Source of the DNA: an uncultured Flavobacteriales bacterium
GTDB lineage: Bacteria > Bacteroidota > Bacteroidia > Palsa-965
Reading direction: 5' to 3'
Length of the DNA: 63,117 bases
Assembly (NCBI GenBank): GCA_903873905.1
Contig: CAIQQJ010000045.1
Coordinates: 1-63,117 of the forward strand
A model generated the notes under the pieces. It did not search any database. It had not been told where the DNA came from and saw only the letters and a list, made by a program, of their open reading frames with translations. The translations under genes were made by a program, and so were the position numbers. Of the stretch, positions 1 to 9,067 are shown in pieces (position 1 is the first letter of the stretch; each line of letters begins with the position of its first letter).

Positions 1-30
1 ATAAATTATTTACTTATTACAGAAAAGAGG

Positions 31-62
31 GATTGGGTGATTAGGTGATTGGGTGATTAGGT
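31..62. repeat. Octamer tandem repeat (GTGATTRG word)
   Basis: Four imperfect copies of an 8-bp word (GTGATTGG / GTGATTAG) lie head to tail. The same word, in the opposite orientation, builds the longer array at 25461-25562. It lies about 65 bp before the first gene of the window; the gene it follows is outside the window. Confidence 0.7.
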
Positions 63-77
63 TTACAACAAATATTT

Positions 78-121
78 TCCAAATTCCAAATTCCAAATTC
101 CAACTTTTCAACCTTTCAACT
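78..121. repeat. Short-word tandem repeat (CCAAATT, then TTTCAAC words)
   Basis: Three and a half copies of CCAAATT run directly into repeated TTTTCAACC words and end about 5 bp before the ATG of the DMT transporter gene. No promoter consensus is visible in it. It may simply be low-complexity intergenic DNA. Confidence 0.55.
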
Positions 122-126
122 AAACT

Positions 127-999
127 ATGATCTGGTTAATTCTAAGCATTCTCGCCAATACAATACTCCTTCTCATTCTGAAGGCATTTCCAAAATTCGG
201 AATCATCACAATTCAGGGAATTGTAGTAAATTATTTTGTGGCAGGCGCAATGGGGATTTTACTTTCGGGAATCCCAATTTCCATTGCTGAAATCCCACAT
301 CAACCTTGGTCATGGGTCCCTCTCGCACTGGGCTTTTTATTCATCACCATTTTTCTTTTGCTTGCAAAAACGGCACAGACCATTGGAGTTTCAGTTGCAA
401 CGGTGGCCAACAAAATGTCAGTGGCAATTCCAGTAATTGCCGCCATTTTTCTTTATAATGAATCCATTACATTTTGGAAAATCGCTGGGTTGGTCATTGC
501 GATTGCTGCTGTCTATTTGACTTCCGTTCCACCGAAAAGTGAAATTGCAAAAGGGAATGTAAAAGGGAATTTATGGATGCCAGCATTAATTTTTCTTGGG
601 AGCGGTCTTATTGACGCATTGGTAAATCATTCAAAAAGAGAACTTGTTCCTGATAATCAAATTCCATTTTTTCTTTCCTTGTGTTTTGTAACGGCAGGAT
701 TAATTGGATTGACAATAATTATTTTCCGTAGAATAAAATTTACAGAAAAATTTCAGTCGAGAAGCATCATCGCCGGAATCATTCTTGGAATTCCAAATTA
801 TTTTTCATTGTATGGAATTACACGTGCGCTTGGAAGCAATGTCATGGAAAGTTCAGCTTTGTACCCTGTAAATAATATGGGAATAGTAGCCTTATCGGCG
901 ATTGCTGCAATGCTGATTTTCAAAGAGAAATTTTCAACGATCAATTGGTTGGGAATTCTTCTTTCAATGGGAGCGATTGCTTTGATTGCATTTATGTAG
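127..999 (+). CDS. DMT-superfamily (EamA) inner-membrane transporter
   Basis: This 290-residue protein is almost entirely hydrophobic and has the two-fold repeat typical of EamA-type drug/metabolite transporters: about five membrane segments in residues 1-135 and five more in residues 150-290, joined by a short polar linker rich in Lys. The ATG at 127 begins directly with the first membrane helix, so no leader is missing. EamA proteins export or import small metabolites; the substrate cannot be read from sequence. The gene stands alone, and a 31-bp inverted repeat follows its stop codon within 5 bp. Confidence 0.85.
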   Translation: MIWLILSILANTILLLILKAFPKFGIITIQGIVVNYFVAGAMGILLSGIPISIAEIPHQPWSWVPLALGFLFITIFLLLAKTAQTIGVSVATVANKMSVAIPVIAAIFLYNESITFWKIAGLVIAIAAVYLTSVPPKSEIAKGNVKGNLWMPALIFLGSGLIDALVNHSKRELVPDNQIPFFLSLCFVTAGLIGLTIIIFRRIKFTEKFQSRSIIAGIILGIPNYFSLYGITRALGSNVMESSALYPVNNMGIVALSAIAAMLIFKEKFSTINWLGILLSMGAIALIAFM

Positions 1000-1003
1000 A
1001 AAG

Positions 1004-1078
1004 GGTAGCAGGTATCTGGTAGCAGGTATCTGGTAAAAAAATAAAAAACCAGCTACCTGATACTTGATACCTGATACC
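1004..1078. terminator. Long imperfect hairpin made of repeated words after the DMT gene
   Basis: The left arm (1004-1034, built of GGTATCTGGTAGCA words) and right arm (1048-1078) are inverted complements matching at about 26 of 31 positions, with a 13-nt A/T loop containing an A-run. It begins 5 bp after the DMT stop and ends 2 bp before the next start. It could end transcription or protect the 3' end; there is no T-run after the right arm, so it is not a textbook terminator. Confidence 0.6.
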
Positions 1079-1080
1079 AA

Positions 1081-1695
1081 TTGTTATTCTCCGATACATA
1101 TTTAACAATAGCATCTCCATCCGAAGGAATTTTTAAGGATCGTGGAAGTAAATTTCTTGCTTTTGCATTTCCAGTTTCCAATGAAATTCAAGTAAAAGAA
1201 TTTTTGTCAGAATTGCGAAAAGAACATTTCAGTGCACGACATCACTGTTATGCATTTCGCATTGGTGCAGATAAACAATTGTTTCGCGCGAATGATGATG
1301 GTGAACCTTCTGGCACAGGGGGAAAACCAATTCTTGGCCAATTGCAATCGAAAGATCTTACGAATACATTGGTTGTTGTTGTTCGCTATTTCGGTGGAAC
1401 ATTATTAGGTGTAAGTGGATTGATCGCAGCCTATCGTGGCGCAGCAGCAGAAGCATTGGCCAATGCAAAAATCATTGAGAAACAAATCAAGGAAGTTTAC
1501 CAATTGGATTTTCCATATGCAGCGATGAATGATGTAATGAAAATCTTGAAGGATGAAAATCTTGCTCAATGGGAACAGGATTTTCAATTGGAATGCAAAT
1601 TGAAATTTTCCGTCAGGAAAAAAGATGCTGATTTGATTATTGAGAAGTTGGGGAAATTTGAAAATGTGAAGTCAGCATATCTAATGACGATTTGA
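1081..1695 (+). CDS. YigZ/IMPACT (UPF0029) family protein
   Basis: A 204-residue protein with the YigZ layout: an IMPACT N-terminal domain at about residues 15-125, including the family signatures FSARHHCYAF, DDGEPSGTGGKP and VVVVRYFGGTLLGVSGL, followed by a DUF1949-like ferredoxin-fold domain to the end. The family is linked to translation control (eukaryotic IMPACT binds GCN1), but the bacterial role is not settled. The TTG at 1081 is the only plausible start because family members begin a few residues before the conserved SDTYLTIASPSEG block. The start lies directly against the upstream word-repeat hairpin, leaving almost no room for a normal leader. Confidence 0.9.
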   Translation: MLFSDTYLTIASPSEGIFKDRGSKFLAFAFPVSNEIQVKEFLSELRKEHFSARHHCYAFRIGADKQLFRANDDGEPSGTGGKPILGQLQSKDLTNTLVVVVRYFGGTLLGVSGLIAAYRGAAAEALANAKIIEKQIKEVYQLDFPYAAMNDVMKILKDENLAQWEQDFQLECKLKFSVRKKDADLIIEKLGKFENVKSAYLMTI

Positions 1696-1715
1696 ATTTC
1701 TGAAATGATTTTTTC

Positions 1716-1811
1716 CTTTTCGCGTGAGGGATAGTAGCGAAAAGCCCACAGTCCCAACATTTCTGTTGGGACGAGGACTTGTAGCGAATAGCCCGACCCT
1801 TGGGGCACGCC
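1716..1811 (-). repeat. Dispersed hairpin element, copy A
   Basis: Read on the minus strand it starts with GGCGTGCCCC, contains GGTCGGGCTATTCGCTACAA and ends with TATCCCTCACGC followed by a short A-rich tail. An internal perfect 7-bp stem is formed by CCCAACA (1753-1759) and TGTTGGG (1764-1770) with a 4-nt loop. Copies B, C and D are at 18484, 40834 and 48627. It sits in the gap between two convergent genes. No coding potential is credible in it. Confidence 0.75.
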
Positions 1812-1976
1812 ATAATAAAAAAGAATATCGAATATTGAATATCCAATATAGAATTTCGAAGTGAAAGTTTTTTTTGAATTATGGATTTGGCAGACAGGGT
1901 GCTATTTGTCAATGGAAATCATCAAACGTGAAGTGATTTTTTTCTGACAAAAATATATCGAAGACTGACCGATTTA

Positions 1977-2381
1977 TCAGAAATACTTTCTCAACACATC
2001 TACAAATTCATTCGGTGCACTCATCGGTTTTTTTGTTTTCGCATCTACAAATACCAAAGTGGTTTCCCCTTCATTGATCTTCTCCCCTTTCGGATTATAC
2101 ATTTCATAATCGAAACGAATTCTCGTACGTGGCAATTCCTTTATCATGGTTTTTACCACTAGCAACTCATCATAGAAAGCGGGCTTCAGATATTTTATTC
2201 CGAATGTATATACGGGCAAAAGAATTCCACCATCTTCCATTTCCTTGTAATTCCAACCGAGAGCGCGCAACGCTTCCACACGACCAACTTCATAATATTG
2301 CGCATAATTTCCATAATAAGAATAACCCATGCGATCAGTTTCACCGTAGCGAACACGAATTGTAGTTTCCGAAATAAACAT
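1977..2381 (-). CDS. YbgC/FadM-like acyl-CoA thioesterase (hotdog fold)
   Basis: A 134-residue single-domain hotdog protein of the 4-hydroxybenzoyl-CoA thioesterase family. The N-terminal active-site stretch is present: RYGETDRMGYSYYGNYAQYY, in which the Asp after GET is the expected catalytic residue, followed by the helix leading into VEALRALG. Such enzymes hydrolyse acyl-CoA thioesters in the cytoplasm; chain-length preference is unknown. The length is normal for the family. The gene is monocistronic, with a structured intergenic element downstream. Confidence 0.88.
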   Translation of the reverse strand: MFISETTIRVRYGETDRMGYSYYGNYAQYYEVGRVEALRALGWNYKEMEDGGILLPVYTFGIKYLKPAFYDELLVVKTMIKELPRTRIRFDYEMYNPKGEKINEGETTLVFVDAKTKKPMSAPNEFVDVLRKYF

Positions 2382-2545
2382 ATACGATTTTTATTATTTA
2401 AACGAAGATACGAATGGAAAAAACGCGAAAAATATTTTCCAAAAATTGGAATTTATTTATTTTTAATTATTGATAAAAATCTAATTTCTTTGATTCGTAT
2501 TTAGTAAATTCGTACAAATTACAAAAATCCCCAAGTAGCCTTCAA

Positions 2546-3328
2546 ATGAACTTTCGCAAAATTTTCCCAGCATTGTTTTTTTCTGCTGCATTTTTCATGG
2601 TTGCATGTCACCATGGCGCAAATGTGACAGGAGTTGAAGTGCAATACGTGGAGATGAATAAAAATGCTTCTCAGTTCGATTCTGCTACAGATTACATTTT
2701 ACATCCCTACAAAGATTCTCTTGATAAAATAATGAATGTAAAAATTGGTTTTGCTGATGTAGCAATGCCAAAGGAATCTGGAAAAACAGAAACGCTTCTT
2801 GGGAATTTCGTGGCAGATCTTTGTCTGGAAATAGTAAATCATCCTACAAAGCCGACAACAAATGCTTTGAAAGCAGACATCTGTTTGTTCAATAACGGAG
2901 GAATGCGTTCATCCCTTCCAAAAGGAGATATCACCCGCAAGAACGTTTTTGAATTAATGCCGTTTGACAATGAACTTAATCTTGTCACCATCAGTGGAAA
3001 ACAAATGTGGAATCTGTTGAGATTTGTTTCAATGTCGGGAGGAGAACCTTTGTCGGGAATGAAAATTGGCGTAAAGCCAGACAAAACTCCAGGGCAAACA
3101 ATTATTCAAGGACAGGTTTTTGATTCTACAAAAACATACACTGTATTAACATCCGATTATTTAGCAAATGGTGGAGACAGGATGGACTTCCTGAAAAACC
3201 CAATTAAACTCACAACAACAGGAATAAAAATCCGTGATGCAATTCTTCAGTATTGCGAAGAACAAACAGCACAAGGGAAAACATTGACAGCGACACTGGA
3301 CGAAAGATTTTATTATGAAACAAAATAG
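2546..3328 (+). CDS. 5'-nucleotidase C-terminal-domain lipoprotein (split nucleotidase, substrate-binding half)
   Basis: This 260-residue protein has a lipoprotein signal peptide (hydrophobic residues 7-20 ending in FMVAC, with the Cys as lipid anchor). The rest matches the C-terminal substrate-binding domain of UshA-type 5'-nucleotidases: TETLLGNFVADL, DICLFNNGGMRSSLPKGDIT, ELMPFDNELNLVTISGKQM and TSDYLANGGDRMDF. In UshA this domain follows the metallophosphatase domain; here it is a separate gene that comes first and overlaps the start of the metal-binding half by 14 bp. It should act outside the inner membrane on nucleotides, together with the next gene product. Confidence 0.9.
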   Translation: MNFRKIFPALFFSAAFFMVACHHGANVTGVEVQYVEMNKNASQFDSATDYILHPYKDSLDKIMNVKIGFADVAMPKESGKTETLLGNFVADLCLEIVNHPTKPTTNALKADICLFNNGGMRSSLPKGDITRKNVFELMPFDNELNLVTISGKQMWNLLRFVSMSGGEPLSGMKIGVKPDKTPGQTIIQGQVFDSTKTYTVLTSDYLANGGDRMDFLKNPIKLTTTGIKIRDAILQYCEEQTAQGKTLTATLDERFYYETK

Positions 3329-4250
3329 ACGCGATTTCCTTCGTGCTGTAACAGGCGCTGGTTCATTGTTAGGACTCGGTCTATTGAGCAGTGCTTTTAA
3401 ATCTGAAGATGATAAGCATGTTCGCATTGTCATTCTTCATACCAATGACGTACATAGTCACATTGATCCATTTCCTGACAATGATCCGAAATACCCAGGG
3501 CTTGGTGGTGTTGAACGTCGTGCTGCCTTGATCAATCAAATTCGTGCTAGTGAAAAAAATGTTTTACTTCTTGATGCAGGAGATATTTTTCAAGGCACTC
3601 CGTATTTCAACATGTATGGTGGAGAAATTGAAATGAAGTTGATGACGAAAATGGGATACGATGCCTCTGCAATTGGTAATCATGATTTTGATGGGGGCTT
3701 GGAAAATTTATCCAAACAATTGCAGCATGCCTCCTTTCCATTGCTCTGCGCGAATTATGATTTCACTGGTACGCCAATGGAAGGAAAAAGTATTCCTTAC
3801 AAAATTTTTGAAAAAGATGGAATTCGTATTGGTGTATTCGGTTTAGGAATTGAAATGGCAGGATTAGTTGACAGTCGCCTATATGGAAAGACACAATATT
3901 TGGATCCCATTGTGAAAGCAGCGGAAATGGCACACACATTAAAAGAAAAAAAATGTGACATTGTTGTTTGCCTATCTCATCTCGGATACAAATATGAAAA
4001 CGAAAAGGTGAGCGATATCATATTGGCAAAACAATCTTTGGGAATTGATGTAATTATTGGCGGACATACACATTCTTTTATTGATAAACCAGTAATAATT
4101 AAGAATAGAGAAGACAAAGATGTATATATAACGCAAGTAGGTTGGGCAGGAATCAGATTGGGCAAAATAACAATTTCCACGAATAAAAAAACAAGAAAAA
4201 ACACGCTGGAAACTCACTCTGTTATTATTTCCAAAAAGTCAAGCGTATGA
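3315..4250 (+). CDS. Metallophosphatase half of a split 5'-nucleotidase, Tat-type signal
   Basis: The 311-residue protein starts with a twin-arginine signal (NRRDFLRA then a hydrophobic Gly/Leu stretch ending near SSAF). It has the calcineurin-like metal-site motifs of UshA: ILHTNDVHSH, LLLDAGDIFQGTP, AIGNHDFD, VVCLSHLG and IIGGHTHSF. It ends where UshA would enter its C-terminal domain, which is encoded by the gene just upstream (14-bp overlap). The two halves therefore carry different export signals, a lipoprotein type for one and Tat type for the other. Likely role: release of phosphate and nucleosides from extracellular nucleotides. Confidence 0.92.
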   Translation: MKQNRRDFLRAVTGAGSLLGLGLLSSAFKSEDDKHVRIVILHTNDVHSHIDPFPDNDPKYPGLGGVERRAALINQIRASEKNVLLLDAGDIFQGTPYFNMYGGEIEMKLMTKMGYDASAIGNHDFDGGLENLSKQLQHASFPLLCANYDFTGTPMEGKSIPYKIFEKDGIRIGVFGLGIEMAGLVDSRLYGKTQYLDPIVKAAEMAHTLKEKKCDIVVCLSHLGYKYENEKVSDIILAKQSLGIDVIIGGHTHSFIDKPVIIKNREDKDVYITQVGWAGIRLGKITISTNKKTRKNTLETHSVIISKKSSV

Positions 4251-4272
4251 CAAACTTTTTTTAAAATAAATA

Positions 4273-4281
4273 TGTGAATAA
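4273..4281 (-). promoter_or_regulatory. Single DnaA-box-like site upstream of dnaA
   Basis: TTATTCACA on the minus strand matches the DnaA-box consensus TTATNCACA, 87 bp before the dnaA ATG. It is the only such match seen in this gap, so it may be an autoregulatory site rather than an origin. One 9-mer with this much degeneracy can arise by chance. Confidence 0.4.
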
Positions 4282-4367
4282 ATAGTTGTTACTGTCAATG
4301 AAATGATAATTTTACGCAACGATAGAAAATCACACACACAACATATATAGCCAAGGAGTTTTTTAGA

Positions 4368-5801
4368 ATGGAAAAATCACACGATAAGGTCTGGGATAGT
4401 TGCTTAAACATCATCAGGGATAACGTTAGCACACAAAGTTTCAAAACTTGGTTCGAGCCAATTAAAGCACTCAAACTTGCATCAAGTGTTCTTACCATTC
4501 AAGTTCCTAGTCAGTTTTTCTATGAGTGGTTGGAAGAGCATTATATCACTCTTTTGAAAAAAACAATCAAGAAGGAACTTGGTAGCGAAGGTAAATTGGA
4601 GTATTCCATCATTATGGAAAATGCGTTCAGTTCCAATACAAAACCTTACACTGTAAAAATTCCAACTTCAAATCGCCGTGATGCAAAAAATCCTGCGGTG
4701 AATATGCCACTTGATCTCAACACAAAAACAATTCGCAATCCATTCATCATTCCTGGTTTGAAAAAAGTAAGTGTTGAATCACAACTCAACGTAAATTATT
4801 CTTTTGAAAATCTTGTTGAAGGTGATTGCAATAGACTTGCGCGTTCTGCAGGTTGGGCAGTTGCCGACAAACCAGGTGGAACAGCTTTTAATCCACTCCT
4901 TATATATGGTGGTGTTGGATTAGGAAAAACCCATTTGGCTCATGCTATTGGTCTTCAGATTAAATACAAACATCCAGGCAAAACTGTTCTGTATGTTTCT
5001 TCTGAAAAATTCACACACCAGTTTATTGATGCTATCAAAAACAATAATCAGAATGATTTCATTCATTTCTATCAAATGATTGATGTTCTCATTATTGATG
5101 ATGTACAATTCTTCGCTGGCAAAGACAAAACACAAGACGTATTCTTTCATATTTTCAATCATTTGCATCAAACAGGCAAACAAATTGTCCTTACATCCGA
5201 CAAACCTCCTGTTGAAATGCAAGGAATGGAACAACGTTTGCTTTCTCGTTTCAAATGGGGACTTTCTGCAGATTTGCAGATTCCAGGTCTAGAAACCAGA
5301 ATTGCGATTCTTGAAAAGAAACTTTATATCGATGGAATTGAACTTCCACGCGAAGTAGTAGAATATCTTGCTTACAGCATCACAACAAATATCCGTGAAC
5401 TCGAAGGCGCTTACATTTCTTTGCTTGCTCAAGCATCCTTGAACAAAAAAGCAATTACGCTTGATCTTGCAAAACAGATGATTGACAAATTTGTCAAGAA
5501 CACTGCTCGCGAAGTTTCTATCGATTACATTCAGAAAGTGGTTTGCGATTATTTTGATCTTCCTATTGAATTGCTTAAATCAAAAACTCGCAAGCGTGAA
5601 GTTGTACAAGCTCGCCAAATTGCAATGTATTTTGCGAAGAGCATGACAAAATCTTCATTGGCTACAATCGGAATGCATTGCGGTGGAAAAGACCACGCTA
5701 CAGTTTTGCATGCTTGCCGTACTGTCAATAATTTGATGGATACCGACAAACGTTTCCGTGCCTACATTGAAGAATTAGAAAAGAAATTGAGTATTCAATA
5801 A
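4368..5801 (+). CDS. dnaA: Chromosomal replication initiator protein DnaA
   Basis: A 477-residue DnaA with all four domains: domain I (about 1-85, with TQSFKTWFEPIKAL), a short linker, the AAA+ domain with Walker A GGVGLGKTH (near residue 181) and Walker B LIIDDVQFF (near 240), and the DNA-binding domain IV with the signature GGKDHATVLHACRTV (near 437). It binds DnaA boxes and opens oriC. The ATG at 4368 is preceded by a good AGGAG ribosome site about 9 bp upstream. A strong terminator follows. In many Bacteroidota the tyrosine phosphatase and methylase genes come next; here a divergently placed kinase gene intervenes. Confidence 0.98.
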   Translation: MEKSHDKVWDSCLNIIRDNVSTQSFKTWFEPIKALKLASSVLTIQVPSQFFYEWLEEHYITLLKKTIKKELGSEGKLEYSIIMENAFSSNTKPYTVKIPTSNRRDAKNPAVNMPLDLNTKTIRNPFIIPGLKKVSVESQLNVNYSFENLVEGDCNRLARSAGWAVADKPGGTAFNPLLIYGGVGLGKTHLAHAIGLQIKYKHPGKTVLYVSSEKFTHQFIDAIKNNNQNDFIHFYQMIDVLIIDDVQFFAGKDKTQDVFFHIFNHLHQTGKQIVLTSDKPPVEMQGMEQRLLSRFKWGLSADLQIPGLETRIAILEKKLYIDGIELPREVVEYLAYSITTNIRELEGAYISLLAQASLNKKAITLDLAKQMIDKFVKNTAREVSIDYIQKVVCDYFDLPIELLKSKTRKREVVQARQIAMYFAKSMTKSSLATIGMHCGGKDHATVLHACRTVNNLMDTDKRFRAYIEELEKKLSIQ

Positions 5802-5870
5802 TGCTTCGATACGATTCGCTGAAAAAACGCGAATCTACTTAGCATGTCAAATTAAATTTCATATAGAACG

Positions 5871-5907
5871 ACGCCTTCCAAGAAAAACTGGAAGGCGTTT
5901 TTTTTTG
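5871..5907 (+). terminator. Rho-independent terminator of dnaA
   Basis: A 10-bp perfect stem (ACGCCTTCCA with TGGAAGGCGT) with an 8-nt loop is followed by a run of T residues. It lies 70 bp after the dnaA stop codon. Confidence 0.9.
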
Positions 5908-6037
5908 AAAAAAGGGTACGAAATACGAATTAGTTCGAATAGTTACGAATTGCAAACTGCAACCAATAATTGTTTCAGGGGAAGGAAATCTTAAAACCGG
6001 ATTGGTAACTATACGTACAAATTCGTAATTCGTGCAC

Positions 6038-9000
6038 CTAAAATCTATCCTTCACCTCTTCTTTAAACTCAATTCGATATTTAGTTCCATTCTCATTTAA
6101 CATGGAAACAGTTCCGTTGATTTGTCCACTCAACATTTGAATGAGTTGCATTCCTAACGTTTCAGCATGATCGAAATTTATTGAAGATGGAATTCCCTTC
6201 CCATTATCTGAAACTTCAAGGACAAAATGGTTTTCGGATATTTTATGCAGTGTAACAGTCAGGTCACCTTCTTTTTTTTCTTCGAAGGCATATTTCAAAG
6301 CATTAGAAATAATTTCATTGAGGATCAAACCAAGAGGAACAATGGTATCGATACGGAGCGGATGGTTTTCGATATCCGTATGCAAGCGAATGCTTTTATT
6401 TGAATCGTAGGTATCAATCAAGGAACGAATCAATTCATCAATGTAATTACTAATATCAATATTGACAAGATTATTGCTTTGATACATTTTTTCATGGATG
6501 AGCGCCATGGAATTCACTCTGTTTCTACAATCCTCGAATAAGGAGAGCACACGTTTATCCGTAATTCCATCGGCCTGCAAATTGAGTAAGCTGGAAATAA
6601 CTTGTAAATTATTTTTCACTCGATGATGAATTTCCTTTAGCATCACCGTTTTCTCCTGATTCTGCCTAGAAATTTCAAGTGTACGTTCGCGCACTTCCGC
6701 CTCCAATAATAATTTTTGTTTCAAAATTCTTCGCGTGCGACCAATTACAACATAAAATAATATAGCTCCAAATGCAAGAATAGAAAATGTAACAAACCAC
6801 CAAGTTTTCCAGAATGGTGGCGGTGGAGGAAGAATAGAAATAAGTCCTGAGGTTGCCACAACTTCACTCCATTTATTTGGCAGACTCGAAGCTCTCACTT
6901 TAAAAACATAATTTCCAGGAGGAAGATTTGTATATGAAAATTGACTTGAAGTTGTCGATGGCTGCCAAGTAGAATCAAATCCGCATAACATAAACTGATA
7001 TCTGACAGATTGAGGGTTTTGCAAATTAATAGCTTGATATAAAAATGTCAAGTGGTTTTGATCCGATTCGAGCGTGAGTTTTTCCGGAATATGAAAAAAT
7101 CCTGTTTCAGGAATTCCTGTCCAAGACCAATCCGTTTTCTCAAGAAAAAGCCGAATCGAACTTAAATGAATAATTGGGTTGTCCCCTTCCTCCTCCTCGA
7201 TGTTTGGATTATATCGAATAACTCCTTTCACAGTACCAAACCAAAGACAACCATCGCGAGTTTTACAAACAGCTCGAGAATTACATTCGATTCCTCGAAA
7301 TCCCTCATTACGAGAAAAATTCTTCACTGATAAAAATCTTCCCGCATCATCAATACGCACACGATCAATTCCTTTGTTAGATCCTACCCATAAATTGCTG
7401 TCATTATCAAATGCGACCAAATAATAATTATTTGATGCCAATCCATTATCATCAGTGTAGGAAAGAAATTGCTTTCCATCAAATCGCATCACACAAACAT
7501 CTGTGTAAAACCAAATCTTACCATAAGGATCTTCAACTATGGATCCAACATATGCATTGAATAATCCATCAGCTGTACCAAAAGATTTGAATGCATTTCC
7601 ATTGGAGATTTTCGGATCATACATGCACAAACCAGATCCTGTACCAATCCAGATAATTCCCTTTTTATCTTCAAGAAACGCATGAACAAAATTTCCAGGA
7701 AGCTCCTTCTTTTCCTGATTGTGTTCGACTAAATTTTTTCCGTCAAAAACGAATGCTCCTTTTCCCCAAGTGCCAATCCAAATATTCCCTTTCGAATCTT
7801 GCATCAATGCACGGATTCTTTGCCCAGCAAGAATTGTTTTAATAACATGTCCATTTTGAATACATGAAACTCCATCAAAATGGCCCACCCAAATGCAATT
7901 ATTTTTATCCTCAATAACAGCTACTGGCTGTTTAAATGGTTTTCCATTAGTTAGAATTGGAAAAGATTTTTTTCCATCAAAACAATACAGGCCATCCTGA
8001 TTGGATCCAATCCAAATATTTCCTAAATGATCTTCAGTCAATCGGAAAACAGTTCCAGATCCCATTCCCGGTTGATTTCCAAAATAGGTAAATGTGTTGC
8101 TTCTTAATTTGAGAAGACTTTGTTCACGTGTAGCGAACCACATGTGATGCGTATTGTCTTCCGTCATTTGGAAAACCCCTTCTGCAGTTAATCCATTTTC
8201 AGAATTGAATAATTTTATTTTTCCATCAACCGCATAATTCGCCACCAGATTATTTAAAGTCGCAACCCAAACTGCACCTAAATGATCGACATAAACTGCA
8301 TGCACTGTTTTGTCTTTAAATAATTCAGTAAATAAATTTTCAGTAAAAGTTCCAGTTGCAGGTCGATAAATGATTAACCGATCACTTAATCCAATGTATA
8401 ACAAACCTTTTTTATCACTGCACACTGAAAAAATACTGCCTTTGTAACCTCGTGGTAATTTCAGATCAACAGTATCGTATGCATAACCTTTGAAACGTAA
8501 CAAGGTTGATCCACCTCCAGCCCAAATAATTCCCTGTTCATCTTTACAGAGTGTATGAATTATTTTTTCGGAAATTATTTTTCTGATCGCATGAGATGCG
8601 TAATTATATTCAGAAATTCCATTTTGCCCAGCAACCCAGAGAGAGTTTTTTTGGGGAAGTAATGACAATATTTCACTGAATCCCAATTGTTCTTTTCCAA
8701 ATGTTGAAAATGTTTTTCCATCGTAAATATTGAGACCGCCCTGTGTTCCGAACCACATATTCCCAATTGAATCTTCTGCAATACAACTTACAACTTGTCC
8801 AGCCAGACCATTTTTTTTACCATACTCCACAAATGAAATCCCATCGAAACTACAGACTCCGCCTCCAGTAGTACCCACCCAAAGATAACCGCGACTATCC
8901 TGAAAAACAGATTGAACTTCTGATTGGGAAATCCCATCTTCCACGCCATAAGAAATAAAATCGTTTGATTGAGCTATTGATTTTCCAAAAAATAGAAAAA

Positions 9001-9067
9001 AAGAAAATAATAACAGGAATATATTCCTATTCAAAAAAATGGTCGGAGGAATTATAGATCTTCGCAT
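6038..9067 (-). CDS. Membrane sensor histidine kinase with two-component-regulator propeller and HisKA_2 domain
   Basis: The 1009-residue protein has an N-terminal signal/anchor (residues 13-32), then a long periplasmic region of repeated propeller blades (about residues 33-640; blades read as DSRGYLWVGT, DSIGNMWFGT, DHLGNIWIGS, DSKGNIWIGT, DKKGIIWIGT), a Y_Y_Y-type domain (about 650-745, LPPGNYVFKVRASS), a membrane helix near 752-775, a short coiled coil, the HisKA_2 phosphoacceptor motif EIHHRVKNNLQ (His near 809) and an HATPase with NALKYAF and DNGKGIP. There is no receiver or HTH domain, so its partner regulator must be elsewhere. The signal sensed is unknown. It sits alone on the minus strand between dnaA and the phosphatase gene. 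Confidence 0.93.
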   Translation of the reverse strand: MRRSIIPPTIFLNRNIFLLLFSFFLFFGKSIAQSNDFISYGVEDGISQSEVQSVFQDSRGYLWVGTTGGGVCSFDGISFVEYGKKNGLAGQVVSCIAEDSIGNMWFGTQGGLNIYDGKTFSTFGKEQLGFSEILSLLPQKNSLWVAGQNGISEYNYASHAIRKIISEKIIHTLCKDEQGIIWAGGGSTLLRFKGYAYDTVDLKLPRGYKGSIFSVCSDKKGLLYIGLSDRLIIYRPATGTFTENLFTELFKDKTVHAVYVDHLGAVWVATLNNLVANYAVDGKIKLFNSENGLTAEGVFQMTEDNTHHMWFATREQSLLKLRSNTFTYFGNQPGMGSGTVFRLTEDHLGNIWIGSNQDGLYCFDGKKSFPILTNGKPFKQPVAVIEDKNNCIWVGHFDGVSCIQNGHVIKTILAGQRIRALMQDSKGNIWIGTWGKGAFVFDGKNLVEHNQEKKELPGNFVHAFLEDKKGIIWIGTGSGLCMYDPKISNGNAFKSFGTADGLFNAYVGSIVEDPYGKIWFYTDVCVMRFDGKQFLSYTDDNGLASNNYYLVAFDNDSNLWVGSNKGIDRVRIDDAGRFLSVKNFSRNEGFRGIECNSRAVCKTRDGCLWFGTVKGVIRYNPNIEEEEGDNPIIHLSSIRLFLEKTDWSWTGIPETGFFHIPEKLTLESDQNHLTFLYQAINLQNPQSVRYQFMLCGFDSTWQPSTTSSQFSYTNLPPGNYVFKVRASSLPNKWSEVVATSGLISILPPPPPFWKTWWFVTFSILAFGAILFYVVIGRTRRILKQKLLLEAEVRERTLEISRQNQEKTVMLKEIHHRVKNNLQVISSLLNLQADGITDKRVLSLFEDCRNRVNSMALIHEKMYQSNNLVNIDISNYIDELIRSLIDTYDSNKSIRLHTDIENHPLRIDTIVPLGLILNEIISNALKYAFEEKKEGDLTVTLHKISENHFVLEVSDNGKGIPSSINFDHAETLGMQLIQMLSGQINGTVSMLNENGTKYRIEFKEEVKDRF

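Noticed and set aside
4251-4367. Replication origin (oriC) upstream of dnaA
   Set aside because: Only one DnaA-box-like site is visible and no AT-rich unwinding cluster with repeated boxes is seen here or after dnaA.
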